Positions 1 through 9,126 of a stretch of DNA of 64,000 nt are shown piece after piece. Made by a program: the position numbers and the translations under genes. This stretch comes from Aeromicrobium endophyticum (GTDB lineage: Bacteria > Actinomycetota > Actinomycetes > Propionibacteriales > Nocardioidaceae): NCBI RefSeq assembly GCF_003586285.1, contig NZ_QUBR01000001.1:1417363-1481362 (forward strand), in the 5' to 3' direction. The notes under the pieces are model-generated. The model was not told the origin of the DNA and did not search any database. It saw only the letters and a list, made by a program, of their open reading frames with translations. Positions within the stretch are counted from its first letter, which is position 1, and each line of letters begins with the position of its first letter.

Positions 1-682
1 CGCCGTCGTCGCTGATGATGATGCCCGTGCCGGAGCCGGACTCCTGGCCGCCCTTGACGTTGATCTGCACGACCGACGGCAGCACCTTGTTGGCGACCTG
101 CTCGACGGTGCCGGCGGGCACGTTGGTCTGCGTGGCCTTGTTGCTGGTGTCGAGCGAGCTGACGGTCGTGCCGTCGCCACCGTCGTCCTGCTGGTTGAAG
201 GCCCAGGCTCCGCCATAGCCGGCGCCCGCCGCGAGCACGAGGAACGCCAGGCCGCCGGCGACGACGCGACCGCCGCGCCGCGGACGGGAGGTCGTCGCGG
301 CTGCGCCGTGGTGGCCGGCGCCCGCCGCTGCATAGGCGGGAGCCGCGAAGGCCGGGGCGGCGAAGGACGCGGTCGGCTCGTGATCGCCGTAGGTGGCGGC
401 CGGCTCGGGCTGCGACGGGTAGCGGTGGGTGAAGTCGTCGGCCGGAGGAGGCGGAGGAGTGGCCGATTGCACGGGCTCGGCGACGGGAGGGGCCGGGGGC
501 GCGGGGGGTGCCTGGGCAGGGACCTCGACCGTGGGCTCGTGGTCGGTGGGCGACGGCGTCGCGTCGTCGTGCGGCGTCGAGGCAGCGGGGGGCTGCTGTG
601 CCGCGGGCGTGGCGTCTGCGCCGTCCTGACCCGTGGGAGGGGTGTAGGGACGCTCGGCGAACGGATCGTGCGAATCGGTCAT
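1..682 (-). CDS. HtrA/PepD-like trypsin-family serine protease, N-terminal part (cut by window edge)
   Basis: About 227 N-terminal residues are visible; the gene continues beyond base 1. Residues 1-135 are a Pro/Ala-rich, disordered cytoplasmic region, a membrane segment spans about 139-163, and the start of a chymotrypsin-fold protease domain begins near 193 (VEQVANKVLPSVVQINV, then GSGTG). Catalytic and PDZ regions lie outside the window. This layout matches the membrane-tethered HtrA proteases of actinobacteria (PepD, DegP). The upstream genes encode the MprAB two-component pair in the same order as mycobacterial mprA-mprB-pepD, so a role in envelope stress quality control is likely. The ATG at 682 follows a GAATCT hexamer by 6 nt and has no ribosome-binding site, so a leaderless mRNA is inferred. 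Confidence 0.85.
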   Translation of the reverse strand, partial: MTDSHDPFAERPYTPPTGQDGADATPAAQQPPAASTPHDDATPSPTDHEPTVEVPAQAPPAPPAPPVAEPVQSATPPPPPADDFTHRYPSQPEPAATYGDHEPTASFAAPAFAAPAYAAAGAGHHGAAATTSRPRRGGRVVAGGLAFLVLAAGAGYGGAWAFNQQDDGGDGTTVSSLDTSNKATQTNVPAGTVEQVANKVLPSVVQINVKGGQESGSGTGIIISDDG

Positions 683-688
683 GGAAGT

Positions 689-721
689 AGATTCTCGCTC
701 ATCACTGAGACAGGTCTGAGA
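689..721 (-). promoter_or_regulatory. htrA promoter with MprA-type direct repeat
   Basis: Read on the minus strand, a -10 hexamer GAATCT (694-689) ends 6 nt before the htrA ATG. Upstream, two TCTCAG hexamers (721-716 and 710-705) are spaced 11 bp start to start and cover the expected -35 zone (711-717). One helical turn between direct hexamers is typical of OmpR-family regulators such as MprA. The binding assignment is inferred. Confidence 0.4.
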
Positions 722-769
722 TTGCCGTGTGATCGCTCGAAGAAGCGGCGTCCTGCGAGATCGTCCGCG

Positions 770-2173
770 TCAGGTCAGCTCGTTCGCGGCGGCCTCGGGG
801 AGCACCAGCGTGAACGTCGTGCCGCTGCCCGGGGCCGAGGTCACGTCGACCGTGCCGCCGTGCCGCTCGGCGGCCCGCTTGACGATCGACAGCCCCAGTC
901 CTGATCCGGGCAGGGTGCGCGCCTCGCTCGAGCGGTAGAAGCGGTCGAAGATGTGCGGCAGGTCCTGCTCGTTGATGCCGGCACCGTCGTCGGCGACGGT
1001 CAGCACGCCGCCGGCCAGCCGCACGCGGATCTCGCCGTCGGGCGGGCTCCACTTGGCGGCGTTGTCGAGCAGGTTGGTCACGGCCCGCTCGAGCAGCTGC
1101 GGCTCGCCGATGACCATCCACGGCGACAGGTCGACGTCGATGTGCACGTCCTGCGCCCGAAGGCGCACGCGGTAGACCGCCTGGTTGACGACGTCGGCGA
1201 AGTCGAGGGGTGCCGGGTCGCGGGTCATGGGCTCGTCGCGGGCCAGCTCGACGAGGTCGCCCACGAGGGTCGTGAGCTCCTCGAGCTGGGCGCGGACGTC
1301 GCCCATGATCTCGTGCCGCTGGTCGTCGGTGAGGCTGCGCTCGGCGTTGTCTGCGGCCTGGCCGATCAGCTCGATGTTGGTGCGCAGGCTCGTGAGCGGC
1401 GTGCGCAGCTCGTGACCCGCGTCGGCCACGAGCTGACGCTGGCGCTCCTGCGAGGCGTCGAGCGCCACCAGCATCGCGTTGAACGAGGTCGTGAGGCGGG
1501 CGAGCTCGTCGCTGCCCCTGACCTCGATGGGGGTCAGGTCGGTCGTGCGGGCGACGTGCTCGGTGGCCTCGGTCAGGCGCCGCACCGGTCGCAGGCCGTT
1601 GGTCGCGACGGCCCACCCCGCGAGGCCGGCCAGCACGACGCCGGCGGTGCTCGCCAGCAGCAGGATGATCTTGAGCCGCTCGAGCGCGTCGCGGTTGGAC
1701 TCCATCGACTGCACCAGCACCAGGGCCCGGCCCTTGTAGGCGGGCACGGCCACGACACGGTGCGGGACGCCCTGGATCGTCACGGTGCGTGCCGAGACCT
1801 TGCGCTCGCCGATGGAGACCTCGAGCTCGCGGTATCCCTTGAGCTTGGCGTACTCCGACGAGTCGTTCTGGACGTTGCCGATGAGCTGGCCCGACTGGAC
1901 GATGAACGGCTGGATCCCGATGTAGGCGAGGGCATTGGTCGAGGGATCGCTGAGGAGCGGCTCGTTGATCCCGGCGCTGACGGCGGCGTTGGCGCGCCGG
2001 ATCATGGAGTCGTCGAGCGAGCTGGTGAACTCGGCGCGCACCGTGACGAACACGACGGCGCTGACCATGCCGAGGGTCATCGCGACGGCGACGGTCGTCA
2101 GCACCGCGACGCGCAGGGCCAGCGACATGCGCCGGCTGATCTTCTGCAGCGCGCGGTGGCCCGCGTCGATCAC
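770..2173 (-). CDS. mprB: Membrane sensor histidine kinase, MprB-like
   Basis: 467 residues. Transmembrane segments at about 21-43 and 167-190 bracket a roughly 120-residue extracytoplasmic sensor. HAMP (about 190-240) leads to a HisKA domain with the phospho-acceptor histidine at 254 ([10 protein letters not shown]) and an HATPase_c domain with N-box [10 protein letters not shown] near 367, G1 DDGAGI near 395 and G2 [10 protein letters not shown] near 423. All catalytic boxes are intact. The gene overlaps the response regulator by 4 bp, so the two are co-translated. With an HtrA protease next in line this is the MprAB envelope-stress arrangement; the stimulus itself cannot be read from the sequence. 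Confidence 0.92.
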   Translation of the reverse strand: MIDAGHRALQKISRRMSLALRVAVLTTVAVAMTLGMVSAVVFVTVRAEFTSSLDDSMIRRANAAVSAGINEPLLSDPSTNALAYIGIQPFIVQSGQLIGNVQNDSSEYAKLKGYRELEVSIGERKVSARTVTIQGVPHRVVAVPAYKGRALVLVQSMESNRDALERLKIILLLASTAGVVLAGLAGWAVATNGLRPVRRLTEATEHVARTTDLTPIEVRGSDELARLTTSFNAMLVALDASQERQRQLVADAGHELRTPLTSLRTNIELIGQAADNAERSLTDDQRHEIMGDVRAQLEELTTLVGDLVELARDEPMTRDPAPLDFADVVNQAVYRVRLRAQDVHIDVDLSPWMVIGEPQLLERAVTNLLDNAAKWSPPDGEIRVRLAGGVLTVADDGAGINEQDLPHIFDRFYRSSEARTLPGSGLGLSIVKRAAERHGGTVDVTSAPGSGTTFTLVLPEAAANELT

Positions 2174-2862
2174 GGGGGAGTCTCGCGCAGGACGTACCCG
2201 ACGCCGCGCACGGTGTGCAGCAGGCGGGGCTCGCCCTCGGCCTCGAGCTTGCGCCGGACGTAGCCGACGTACACCTCGAGCGAGTTGGCGGTGGTCGGGA
2301 AGTCGAAGCCCCAGACCTCCTCGAGGATGAACGACCGCTCGAGCACCCGCTTGGGCCGCTGCAGGAACAGCTCGAGCAGCGCGAACTCGGTGCGCGTGAG
2401 CGAGAGCGACCGGTTGCCCCGGGTGACGTCGCGCGTCACGGGATCGAGCGACAGATCGGCGAACGTCAGGGGCTTCTCGTCGGGCTCGACCTGGGCGGCG
2501 CGGCTCGATCGGCGCAGCAGCGAGCGCACGCGGGCGAGCAGCTCCTCGAGGGCGAACGGCTTGGTGAGGTAGTCGTCGGCCCCCGCGTCGAGCCCGTCGA
2601 CGCGGTCGGAGACGGCGTCACGGGCGGTGAGCACCAGGATCGGCACGTCGTTGCCGGCGCCGCGGAGCGCCCGGGTGGCCTCGAGGCCGTCGAGCCGCGG
2701 CATCATGACGTCCATGATGATCGCGTCGGGGTCGATCTGGGGCACGCGGGCGAGCGCCTCGGCACCGTCGGAGGCGAGCTCGACGGTGTAGCCGTTGAAC
2801 TCGAGCGATCGTCGGAGCGAGTCGCGGACGGCACGGTCGTCGTCGACGACAAGGATGCGCAT
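2170..2862 (-). CDS. mprA: OmpR-family response regulator, MprA-like
   Basis: 230 residues, the usual length for the family. The receiver domain carries the acidic pair DDD at 7-9, phospho-acceptor Asp51 (IIMDVMMP) and the conserved LTKPF lysine near 101. The C-terminal winged helix (about 135-228) contains the usual RFILEEVWG and VRRKLE segments. It is the first gene of the mprA-mprB pair and precedes htrA. A CAGACT hexamer at 2874-2869 lies 6 nt before the ATG and no Shine-Dalgarno is seen, suggesting a leaderless start. Autoregulation and control of htrA are inferred from the mycobacterial system. Confidence 0.92.
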   Translation of the reverse strand: MRILVVDDDRAVRDSLRRSLEFNGYTVELASDGAEALARVPQIDPDAIIMDVMMPRLDGLEATRALRGAGNDVPILVLTARDAVSDRVDGLDAGADDYLTKPFALEELLARVRSLLRRSSRAAQVEPDEKPLTFADLSLDPVTRDVTRGNRSLSLTRTEFALLELFLQRPKRVLERSFILEEVWGFDFPTTANSLEVYVGYVRRKLEAEGEPRLLHTVRGVGYVLRETPP

Positions 2863-2868
2863 GGGCCC

Positions 2869-2874
2869 AGTCTG
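2869..2874 (-). promoter_or_regulatory. -10 element of leaderless mprA promoter
   Basis: CAGACT on the minus strand, 6 nt upstream of the mprA ATG. It keeps the A2 and T6 of the TAnnnT core. No clear -35 was found. Confidence 0.35.
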
Positions 2875-2929
2875 CCCGGCATGCCTGAGATCGCGCTGAA
2901 AGACGCCCCGAACGGCTCGGCGGCCCCGG

Positions 2930-3805
2930 TCAGGCGGTGCGGCCGGCGAGCAGGTCCTTGGCGGCCGATGCGGCTCGGGCGCCGTAGGTGCCGCCGAACA
3001 GCACCGAGTGCACCAGCAAGGGGTGCAGCTGGTGCAGTGCCAGGCGCTCGTGCCAGCCGTCGGCGAGCGGCGCGGCCTCGTCGTAGGCGTCGAGGATGCG
3101 CTGCAGGTGCGGTGCGCCGAACAGCGAGAGCATCGCCAGGTCGGTCTCGCGGTGACCGCCGTGGGCGGCGGGGTCGATGACCCACACGTCGCCGTCGGCG
3201 CCCCAGACGAGGTTGCCCGACCAGAGGTCGCCGTGGATGCGCGCGGGCGGCTCGGCGGGCCCGGCGAGGTCGTGGATGCGGCGCATCGCCGACTCGATCG
3301 TGGCGGCCTCGTCGATCGTCAGCGAGCCGCGGTCGACGGCGGCGCGGACGTACGGCATGACGCGCCGCGACGCGAAGAACTCGGGCCAGCTCGGCAGCGT
3401 GCGGTTGGGCAGCGGGGCCATGCCGATGTAGCCGTCGCGCGGGCCGCCGAACGTCTCGGCCCCGGCGCGGTGCGTGGCGGCGAGGCTGCGGCCGAACCGC
3501 TCGGCGAGATCGGTGGTCGGCTTGCCCGGCTCGACCCAGTCGAGCACCAGGCAGTCGTCGGCGACCGCGAGCACCTGGGGTGTCCTGGCGCCGCCGGCCT
3601 CGGCCAGCCAGCGGAGACCTTCGGCCTCGCGCTCGAAGAAGCCCGCAGGCGCATGGGGGCGCGTCTTGATGATCGCGCCGCGGCCGTCGGTCAGGCGCAG
3701 GCGGGTGGACGTGCAGATGTCACCACCGGCCACCGGGGTCGTCGAGACGACGCCGAGGCCGAGGAGCGTCTCCGCCCGGGCGGCGGTCCCTGCCATGCGT
3801 GCCAT
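2930..3805 (-). CDS. Fructosamine kinase family protein
   Basis: 291 residues, typical for the fructosamine-3-kinase (FN3K) family, which has an aminoglycoside-phosphotransferase-like fold and phosphorylates ketoamine sugars on glycated amines so they decompose. The catalytic loop [11 protein letters not shown] and the metal-binding VIDPA follow the family pattern, and an ATP-lobe lysine is present near IIKTRPHAP. The gene stands alone. TAACGT ends 7 nt before the ATG, so a leaderless start is likely. The physiological substrate is not shown by the sequence; protein deglycation is the family-based guess. Confidence 0.85.
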   Translation of the reverse strand: MARMAGTAARAETLLGLGVVSTTPVAGGDICTSTRLRLTDGRGAIIKTRPHAPAGFFEREAEGLRWLAEAGGARTPQVLAVADDCLVLDWVEPGKPTTDLAERFGRSLAATHRAGAETFGGPRDGYIGMAPLPNRTLPSWPEFFASRRVMPYVRAAVDRGSLTIDEAATIESAMRRIHDLAGPAEPPARIHGDLWSGNLVWGADGDVWVIDPAAHGGHRETDLAMLSLFGAPHLQRILDAYDEAAPLADGWHERLALHQLHPLLVHSVLFGGTYGARAASAAKDLLAGRTA

Positions 3806-3812
3806 GACCCAG

Positions 3813-3818
3813 ACGTTA
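3813..3818 (-). promoter_or_regulatory. -10 element of fructosamine-kinase gene
   Basis: TAACGT on the minus strand, 7 nt before the ATG at 3805; leaderless arrangement. Confidence 0.4.
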
Positions 3819-3898
3819 CCGGCTCGCCACTCACCCGAACGACGTCTGCGGACTTCCGCACCGATTCGGCGCGGGTCTTCGGTGCCCTGGTCGGCGGA

Positions 3899-4393
3899 TC
3901 AGAGCTGGTCGCGAAGCAGCTCGGGCAGGCGGTCGACGAGGCCGTCGGTGGTGCGCTCGACCATGGCCAGGACGTCGCGGAAGCCGTCGGCCCCGCCGTA
4001 CCAGGGATCGGGCACCTCGTCGTCGTCGCGGGCCTCGGGGTCGAACGCGCGGAACATGCGCACGTGCCCCTCGCGCAAGCCGGCGGCAGGAGCCTGGTCG
4101 ACGATGTCGGCGAGGTTGCTGCGATCCATCGCGAGCACGAGGTCGTTCTCGGCGAACCAGTCGGCCGAGAACGTCCGCGCGCGGTGGCGGGACGGGTCGT
4201 AGCCGGCGTCGCGCAGCACGGCAGCGGCGCGCCGGTCCATCGGCTCGCCCACGTGCCACCCTCCGGTGCCGGACGAGCTGACCTCGACCCGGTCGTCGAG
4301 GCCGGCGCGCGCCAGGCGGTCGTCGAGCACGACGTGGGCGATGGGCGAGCGGCAGATGTTGCCGAGGCACACCAGCGCGATGCGGTACGTCAC
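3899..4393 (-). CDS. Low-molecular-weight protein-tyrosine phosphatase
   Basis: 164 residues from a GTG start. The active-site P-loop CLGNICRS provides the nucleophile Cys9 and Arg15 (CX5R), and the general acid lies in VPDPWYGG near 128. Length and motif order match the LMW-PTP family (Mycobacterium PtpA and relatives). The GTG sits 2 bp after the stop codon of the upstream membrane protein (4396-4782), so the two form an operon. Longer in-frame starts would run through that gene and are discounted. Substrates are unknown; bacterial members act on tyrosine kinases of capsule or exopolysaccharide export or are secreted effectors. Confidence 0.9.
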   Translation of the reverse strand: MTYRIALVCLGNICRSPIAHVVLDDRLARAGLDDRVEVSSSGTGGWHVGEPMDRRAAAVLRDAGYDPSRHRARTFSADWFAENDLVLAMDRSNLADIVDQAPAAGLREGHVRMFRAFDPEARDDDEVPDPWYGGADGFRDVLAMVERTTDGLVDRLPELLRDQL

Positions 4394-4395
4394 GG

Positions 4396-4782
4396 TCAGT
4401 CGCGAGAGCCCACGAAGGCGCCGACGATGCTCTGGCTCACCGAGATGACGATCGAGGCCAGCACGGCCCACCAGAAGCCGTCGATGTGGAAGACGACGTC
4501 GAAGGCGTCGGTGATGCGCTCGGTGAGCAGCAGCAGGAGGGCGTTGATGACCAGCAGCGCGAGGCCGAGGGTCAGGATGATGAACGGCAGCGACAGGACC
4601 TTGATGATCGGCCCGACGAGGCTGTTGACGAGGGTGAAGACCAGCGCGACGACGAGCACGGCGACGATGCGCGTGGCGTCGGACTCGCTGGGGTCGCCGA
4701 TCGCCATGTGGGTGCCCAGCAGCCAGGCGGCGACGGACAGCGCGACGGCGCTGACGATCCAGGTCGAGAGAAAGCGCTCCAT
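4396..4782 (-). CDS. Phage_holin_4_2 (DUF360-like) family four-helix membrane protein
   Basis: 128 residues with four predicted transmembrane helices (about 6-25, 38-58, 64-88, 103-124). The conserved central segment LVNSLVGPIIKVLSLP is typical of this family. Despite the family name these proteins are widespread chromosomal membrane proteins and no phage genes are nearby. It is the first gene of an operon with the tyrosine phosphatase. GACAAT (4794-4789) lies 6 nt before the ATG, suggesting a leaderless transcript. Function unknown. Confidence 0.82.
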   Translation of the reverse strand: MERFLSTWIVSAVALSVAAWLLGTHMAIGDPSESDATRIVAVLVVALVFTLVNSLVGPIIKVLSLPFIILTLGLALLVINALLLLLTERITDAFDVVFHIDGFWWAVLASIVISVSQSIVGAFVGSRD

Positions 4783-4788
4783 CGGACG

Positions 4789-4794
4789 ATTGTC
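4789..4794 (-). promoter_or_regulatory. -10 element of holin-like/LMW-PTP operon
   Basis: GACAAT on the minus strand, 6 nt before the ATG at 4782. Confidence 0.35.
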
Positions 4795-4820
4795 GCATCC
4801 GGGCCCGACCAGGGGCCCGC

Positions 4821-5759
4821 CTACGGGGCGGGGATGGTCAGCTCGACCCTGCGGGACGTCTGCGCGAGCACGATGCCGGCCAGGACGGCGACCGCGCCCA
4901 CGACCTGCACCGCGGTCAGCGACTCGCGGAACCAGGCCCAGCCGAGCACCACGGCGATGACGGGCTCGAGCATCGCGACGACCGTCACGATGGTGGCGGG
5001 CAGGTGGCGCAGGGCGAGCATCCCGAGGAAGAACGGCACGACGGTGCCGAGCACCACGACCACCGCGATGACCAGCCACGGGTCGACCGAGATGCCGTCG
5101 AGCCGGCCCAGCCCGTCGGTCGTGGCGGGCAGATCGGGCGTGGTCCAGATCGGCTGCACGAGGTTCATCGCGACGGTCGCCGCGACGAACGCCCACAGGA
5201 TCACCCGCAGCGGGTCGTCGACGCCCACGTTGTGCTCGCCGAGCAGGAAGTAGGTCGCGAAGCAGACCGCGGCCAGCAGCGCCATCACGACCCCGAGGCC
5301 GTCGAAGGCCAGCCCGTTCCACACCCGGCTCACGACGGCGAGGCCCGCGACGGCGAGCGCGACCGCGGCCCACATGCGCGGGCGCACGGGCTCGTGCCGG
5401 ACGAAGCGCACCCACAGGACGACGAGCACCGGGGCGAGGTACTCGATCAGCAGGGCGATGCCGAGCGGCAGACGGTCGATCGCGACGTTGTAGGTCAGCT
5501 GCAGCCCGAGGACGCCGACGAGTCCCAGCGCGATCACGAGCATCAGCGCCGTGCCGCGCGGGCGGACCAGGGCCGAGCGGCGGAAGCACGCGGCGTAGGC
5601 CGCGAAGACGAGGGTGGCGCCCGTGATGCGCAGCGTCGTGAACGACTCGGGGCTGAGCCCTGCGCCCATCGCGACCCGCGAGACGCCGCCGTTGACGCCG
5701 AACAGCACGGCGACGGTGATGATGAGCGCGTAGCCGAGGCGCGGGTTGGGGTGCGGCAC
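4821..5759 (-). CDS. EamA/DMT-superfamily transporter
   Basis: 312 residues with about ten hydrophobic helices arranged as two EamA repeats (roughly 10-140 and 155-295), the usual architecture of drug/metabolite exporters (RhaT/YdcZ type). Conserved features include ESFTTLRITGATLVF in the first repeat and ATIVTVVAMLEPVIAVVLGW in the second. The start is GTG at 5759, and CAGAAT ends 6 nt before it. It is transcribed divergently from the HisC-like gene, and the two promoters overlap. Substrate unknown; amino acids or related metabolites are common for the family. Confidence 0.85.
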   Translation of the reverse strand: MPHPNPRLGYALIITVAVLFGVNGGVSRVAMGAGLSPESFTTLRITGATLVFAAYAACFRRSALVRPRGTALMLVIALGLVGVLGLQLTYNVAIDRLPLGIALLIEYLAPVLVVLWVRFVRHEPVRPRMWAAVALAVAGLAVVSRVWNGLAFDGLGVVMALLAAVCFATYFLLGEHNVGVDDPLRVILWAFVAATVAMNLVQPIWTTPDLPATTDGLGRLDGISVDPWLVIAVVVVLGTVVPFFLGMLALRHLPATIVTVVAMLEPVIAVVLGWAWFRESLTAVQVVGAVAVLAGIVLAQTSRRVELTIPAP

Positions 5760-5765
5760 GCGCTG

Positions 5766-5797
5766 ATTCTGTCAGGCGTCCGCGGCGCGGATAGTCT
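5766..5797. promoter_or_regulatory. Overlapping divergent promoters of EamA and hisC-like genes
   Basis: On the plus strand -35 CTGTCA (5769-5774), 17 bp spacer and -10 TAGTCT (5792-5797) place the start of transcription on the A of the hisC ATG (5804), a leaderless mRNA. On the minus strand CAGAAT (5771-5766) ends 6 nt before the EamA GTG. The minus -10 overlaps the plus -35, so the two promoters probably compete. Confidence 0.5.
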
Positions 5798-5803
5798 CGG
5801 CGC

Positions 5804-6865
5804 ATGACGACACCCCGCGCGCGGCAGGCTCTCGACGGCATCCCGGTGTACCGGCCCGGCAAGGCGGCCCTGAGCGACGACCACAAGCTGTCGAGCAACG
5901 AGAACCCGTTCCCGCCGCTGCCCGGCGTCATGGAGCGCGCCGCGGCCGAGCTGGGTCGGATGAACCGGTACCCCGACGCCGGCATGACCGATCTGTACGA
6001 AGCGCTGTCGGCACGGTTCGGCCTGCCGGTCGACCACTTCGCGGCCGGCACCGGCTCGGTCGCCGTCCTGTTCGCGCTGCTCAGCGCCCACCTCGAGCCC
6101 GGCGACGAGATCGTCTACGCGTGGCGCTCGTTCGAGGCCTACCCGATCGCCGCCGACCTGACGGGTGCGACGACCGTGCGGGTGCCCCTGCGTCCCGACG
6201 CGACGCACGACCTCGACGCGATGGCGGCGGCGGTCACCGAGCGCACCAAGGTCGTGCTCGTGTGCACCCCCAACAACCCCACCGGCCCGGTCGTGACGGC
6301 CGAGGCGCTGACGGGCTTCCTCGCGTCCGTCCGCGACGACGTGCTGGTCGTCGTCGACGAGGCGTACGTCGAGTTCGTCCGCGACCCGCTGGCCGCCAGC
6401 GGTCTGGCGCTGCTGGCCGAGCACCCCAACGTCGTCGTGCTGCGGACCTTCTCGAAGGCGTACGGCCTGGCCGGCCTGCGGGTGGGCTACGCGATCGCCC
6501 GCCCCGAGGTGGCCGTGGCGATCCGCAAGGCGACGCCGCCGTTCGCCGTCACCGACCTCTCGCAGGCCGCTGCCGTGGCCTCGTTGCAGTCGCACGACGA
6601 GCTCGATCGCCGGGTCGACGCGATCGTCGAGGCACGGGTGGCGATGGTCGACGCCCTGCGGGCGCAGGGCTGGGACGTGCCCGACACCGAGGCCAACTTC
6701 GTGTGGCTGCCGCTGGGCGACGACGCGCTCGACTTCGCGGCCGCCTGCGACCCGGTGTCGGTGCGTCCGTTCGCCGGCGAGGGCGTGCGGGTCAGCATCG
6801 GGTCGCCCGAGGTCAACGCCCAGCTGCTGTCGATCGCCGGCGCGTGGAGGTCTGCCCGCCGCTGA
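5804..6865 (+). CDS. Histidinol-phosphate/aromatic aminotransferase (HisC-like, class I/II)
   Basis: 353 residues, the usual size of HisC. A fold-type I PLP enzyme: the Schiff-base lysine lies in TFSKAYGLAG, the PLP-phosphate contacts in SSNENPF and NNPTGP, and the substrate arginine in LRVGYA. No other his genes are adjacent, so it may be the stand-alone paralogue that acts on aromatic amino acids (PatA-like) rather than the operon HisC. A well-placed promoter gives a leaderless mRNA beginning at the ATG. The exact acceptor cannot be decided from sequence. Confidence 0.82.
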   Translation: MTTPRARQALDGIPVYRPGKAALSDDHKLSSNENPFPPLPGVMERAAAELGRMNRYPDAGMTDLYEALSARFGLPVDHFAAGTGSVAVLFALLSAHLEPGDEIVYAWRSFEAYPIAADLTGATTVRVPLRPDATHDLDAMAAAVTERTKVVLVCTPNNPTGPVVTAEALTGFLASVRDDVLVVVDEAYVEFVRDPLAASGLALLAEHPNVVVLRTFSKAYGLAGLRVGYAIARPEVAVAIRKATPPFAVTDLSQAAAVASLQSHDELDRRVDAIVEARVAMVDALRAQGWDVPDTEANFVWLPLGDDALDFAAACDPVSVRPFAGEGVRVSIGSPEVNAQLLSIAGAWRSARR

Positions 6866-6889
6866 CTGGATCGATGGGGTGGTGAGGGC

Positions 6890-6895
6890 TACGGT
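6890..6895 (+). promoter_or_regulatory. Candidate -10 of 2-oxoacid dehydrogenase operon
   Basis: TACGGT, with a weak TGGATC 17 bp upstream (6867-6872). Transcription from here would give a leader of about 120 nt before the E1alpha ATG. Weak evidence. Confidence 0.3.
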
Positions 6896-7020
6896 GGTGC
6901 CAGGTGTGACGCCGGTCATACCCGCGTGAGCCGTCCGTCAGACCCGACACCCCGGGCCAGGGCGTCCCACCGCTTCGACTCCGGCGCGGAGACCCCGCCG
7001 CCGGACGATGGAGGAGACGC

Positions 7021-8142
7021 ATGAGCTCGTCGACCGATCCGATCCCAGAGGTCCCGCTCGTCCAGCTGCTCGCCCCGAGCGGCGAGCGCATGACCGACCC
7101 GCAGCACTCCTTCGACGGCGATCGCGCCGAGATCGAGGCGCTCTACCGAGACCTGGTGATGACGCGACGCGTCGACACCGAGGCCTACGCGCTGCAGCGT
7201 CACGGCGAGCTCGGTCTGTGGCCGCCCGCCCTCGGCCAGGAGGCCGCCCAGATCGGCTCGGCCCGGGCCCTGCGCGACCACGACTTCGCCTTCCCGACCT
7301 ACCGCGACCACGGTGTCGCCTGGTGCCGCGGCGTCGACCCGACGCTGCTGCTCGGCATCTTCCGCGGCGCCGACCTCGGCGGCTGGGACCCGGCCGACCA
7401 CGGCCTCGCGCTGCCCAACATCATCATCGGCGCCCAGACGCTGCACGCCACGGGCTATGCGATGGCGCTGTCGCTCGAGGGCCTCGTCGGCACCGGCGAC
7501 CCCGACCGCGACAGCGCCGTGATCGCCTACTTCGGCGACGGCGCGACCAGCCAGGGCGACGTCAGCGAGGCGCTCGACTGGGCCGCCGTGCACCAGTCGC
7601 CCGTCGTCTTCTTCTGCGAGAACAACCACTACGCGATCTCGGTGCCGGTCGCGAGCCAGACCCGGGTGCCGATCGTCCAGCGGGCGGCGGGCTTCGGGCT
7701 GCCCGGCGTCCGCGTCGACGGCAACGACGTGCTGGCCTGCCTCGCGGTCACCCGCCGCGCGCTGCAGCGCGCCCGCGACGGCGAGGGCCCGACGCTGATC
7801 GAGGCGGTGACCTACCGCATGGGCGCCCACACGACGTCCGACGACCCGAGCCGCTACCGCGACGCCGCCGAGGTCGACGGCTGGAAGGCCAAGGACCCGC
7901 TCGACCGGGTGCGTCGTCTGCTCGTGGCCGAGGGGACGACCGACCAGTTCTTCGCCGACCTCGAGGACGAGGCCGACGCGCTCGGCCTGCGTCTACGCAC
8001 GGCCTGCCAGCAGATCCCCGAGCCCGATCTCGCCGAGCTGTTCGACCACGTCTTCGTCGAGAGCACGGTCGAGAACCGGCAGCAGCAGGCCGAGCACGTC
8101 GCCTGGCGCGACTCGATCGAGGGGAGCGTGGTCGCGTCATGA
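7021..8142 (+). CDS. 2-oxoacid dehydrogenase E1 component, alpha subunit (BkdA/PdhA-like)
   Basis: 373 residues. The thiamine-diphosphate motif runs from GDG at 172 to the NN at 201-202, with the usual spacing of about 30 residues. It forms an alpha2beta2 E1 with the next gene and decarboxylates a 2-oxoacid, passing the acyl group to the E2 lipoyl arm. Its partners overlap or follow directly (E1beta by 4 bp, E2 13 bp later). Actinobacterial complexes of this layout, such as mycobacterial BkdABC, act on branched-chain 2-oxoacids, and that is the preferred reading over pyruvate. The ATG at 7021 is supported by GGAGGAG at 7009-7015; an internal ATG at 7090 is less likely. Confidence 0.88.
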   Translation: MSSSTDPIPEVPLVQLLAPSGERMTDPQHSFDGDRAEIEALYRDLVMTRRVDTEAYALQRHGELGLWPPALGQEAAQIGSARALRDHDFAFPTYRDHGVAWCRGVDPTLLLGIFRGADLGGWDPADHGLALPNIIIGAQTLHATGYAMALSLEGLVGTGDPDRDSAVIAYFGDGATSQGDVSEALDWAAVHQSPVVFFCENNHYAISVPVASQTRVPIVQRAAGFGLPGVRVDGNDVLACLAVTRRALQRARDGEGPTLIEAVTYRMGAHTTSDDPSRYRDAAEVDGWKAKDPLDRVRRLLVAEGTTDQFFADLEDEADALGLRLRTACQQIPEPDLAELFDHVFVESTVENRQQQAEHVAWRDSIEGSVVAS

Positions 8143-9113
8143 CACGGATGACGATGGTCAAGGCGCTCAACACGGGCCTACGTGCCGCGCTCGAGAACGA
8201 TCCCAAGGTCGTCCTGATGGGCGAGGACATCGGTCCCCTCGGAGGGGTCTTCAGGGTCACCGAGGGCCTGCAGAAGGACTTCGGCGAGGGACGCGTCATG
8301 GACACCCCGCTCGCGGAGTCGGCGATCGTCGGCACGGCCGTCGGCATGACGTTCCGCGGGTTCCGTCCCGTCATCGAGATCCAGTTCGACGGATTCGTCT
8401 ACCCGGCCTACGACCAGATCGTCAGCCAGGTGGCCAAGCTGCACTTCCGCAGCCGGGGACGCGTACGGATGCCGATCGTGATCCGCATCCCCTACGGCGG
8501 GGGCATCGGCGCGGTCGAGCACCACTCGGAGAGCCCCGAGGGCCAGTTCGCGCTGACGGCGGGCCTCAAGGTCGTCACCTGCTCCAACCCCGACGACGCC
8601 CACTGGATGATCCAGCAGGCGATCGCCTCCGACGACCCGATCGTCTTCATGGAGCCCAAGCGGCGCTACTGGGAGTCCGGCGAGGTCGACACCGACTCGG
8701 AGCCCGCGCCGCTGTGGTCGTCGCGGGTCGTGCGTCCTGGCAGCGACGCCACGCTCATCACGTACGGACCGATGGTCAGGACGTGCCTCGACTCGGCGCG
8801 TGCCGCCGAGGCCGACGGGCTCGATCTCGAGGTCATCGACCTGCGGACGCTGTCGCCGCTCGACCTCGGCCCCGTGGTCGAGTCGGTGCGGCGCACGGGT
8901 CATGCCGTCGTCGTCCACGAGGCGGCTCGCACGCTGGGCCTGGGCGCCGAGATCGCCGCCCGCGTCGGCGACGAGTGCTTCTACGCGCTCGAGTCGCCCG
9001 TGCAGCGGGTCACCGGCTACGACATGCCGTACCCGCCGAGCCGTGTCGAGCACGACTTCCTTCCCGGGCTCGACCGCATCCTCGATGCCGTCGACCGTGC
9101 CCGCGCGTACTGA
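8139..9113 (+). CDS. 2-oxoacid dehydrogenase E1 component, beta subunit (BkdB/PdhB-like)
   Basis: 324 residues, the standard length. The N-terminal half has the pyrimidine-binding domain with GEDIGPLGGVFRVTEGL and TPLAESAIVG, and the C-terminal half the transketolase_C domain (DLEVIDLRTLSPLD, then VVHEA). Its ATG overlaps the stop of the alpha subunit in ATGA (8139-8142), so the subunits are translationally coupled, as expected for an equimolar heterotetramer. It acts in the cytosol within the multienzyme complex. Confidence 0.92.
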   Translation: MTRMTMVKALNTGLRAALENDPKVVLMGEDIGPLGGVFRVTEGLQKDFGEGRVMDTPLAESAIVGTAVGMTFRGFRPVIEIQFDGFVYPAYDQIVSQVAKLHFRSRGRVRMPIVIRIPYGGGIGAVEHHSESPEGQFALTAGLKVVTCSNPDDAHWMIQQAIASDDPIVFMEPKRRYWESGEVDTDSEPAPLWSSRVVRPGSDATLITYGPMVRTCLDSARAAEADGLDLEVIDLRTLSPLDLGPVVESVRRTGHAVVVHEAARTLGLGAEIAARVGDECFYALESPVQRVTGYDMPYPPSRVEHDFLPGLDRILDAVDRARAY

Positions 9114-9126
9114 GAGGCGCCCCACC

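Noticed and set aside
308..904. Plus-strand frames over htrA and mprB
   Set aside because: Antisense shadows with Arg/Gly-rich translations; the minus-strand genes have clear domains.
4396..4782. Holin-like protein as evidence of a prophage
   Set aside because: The family is common in bacterial chromosomes and no phage genes, integrase or att duplication are nearby.
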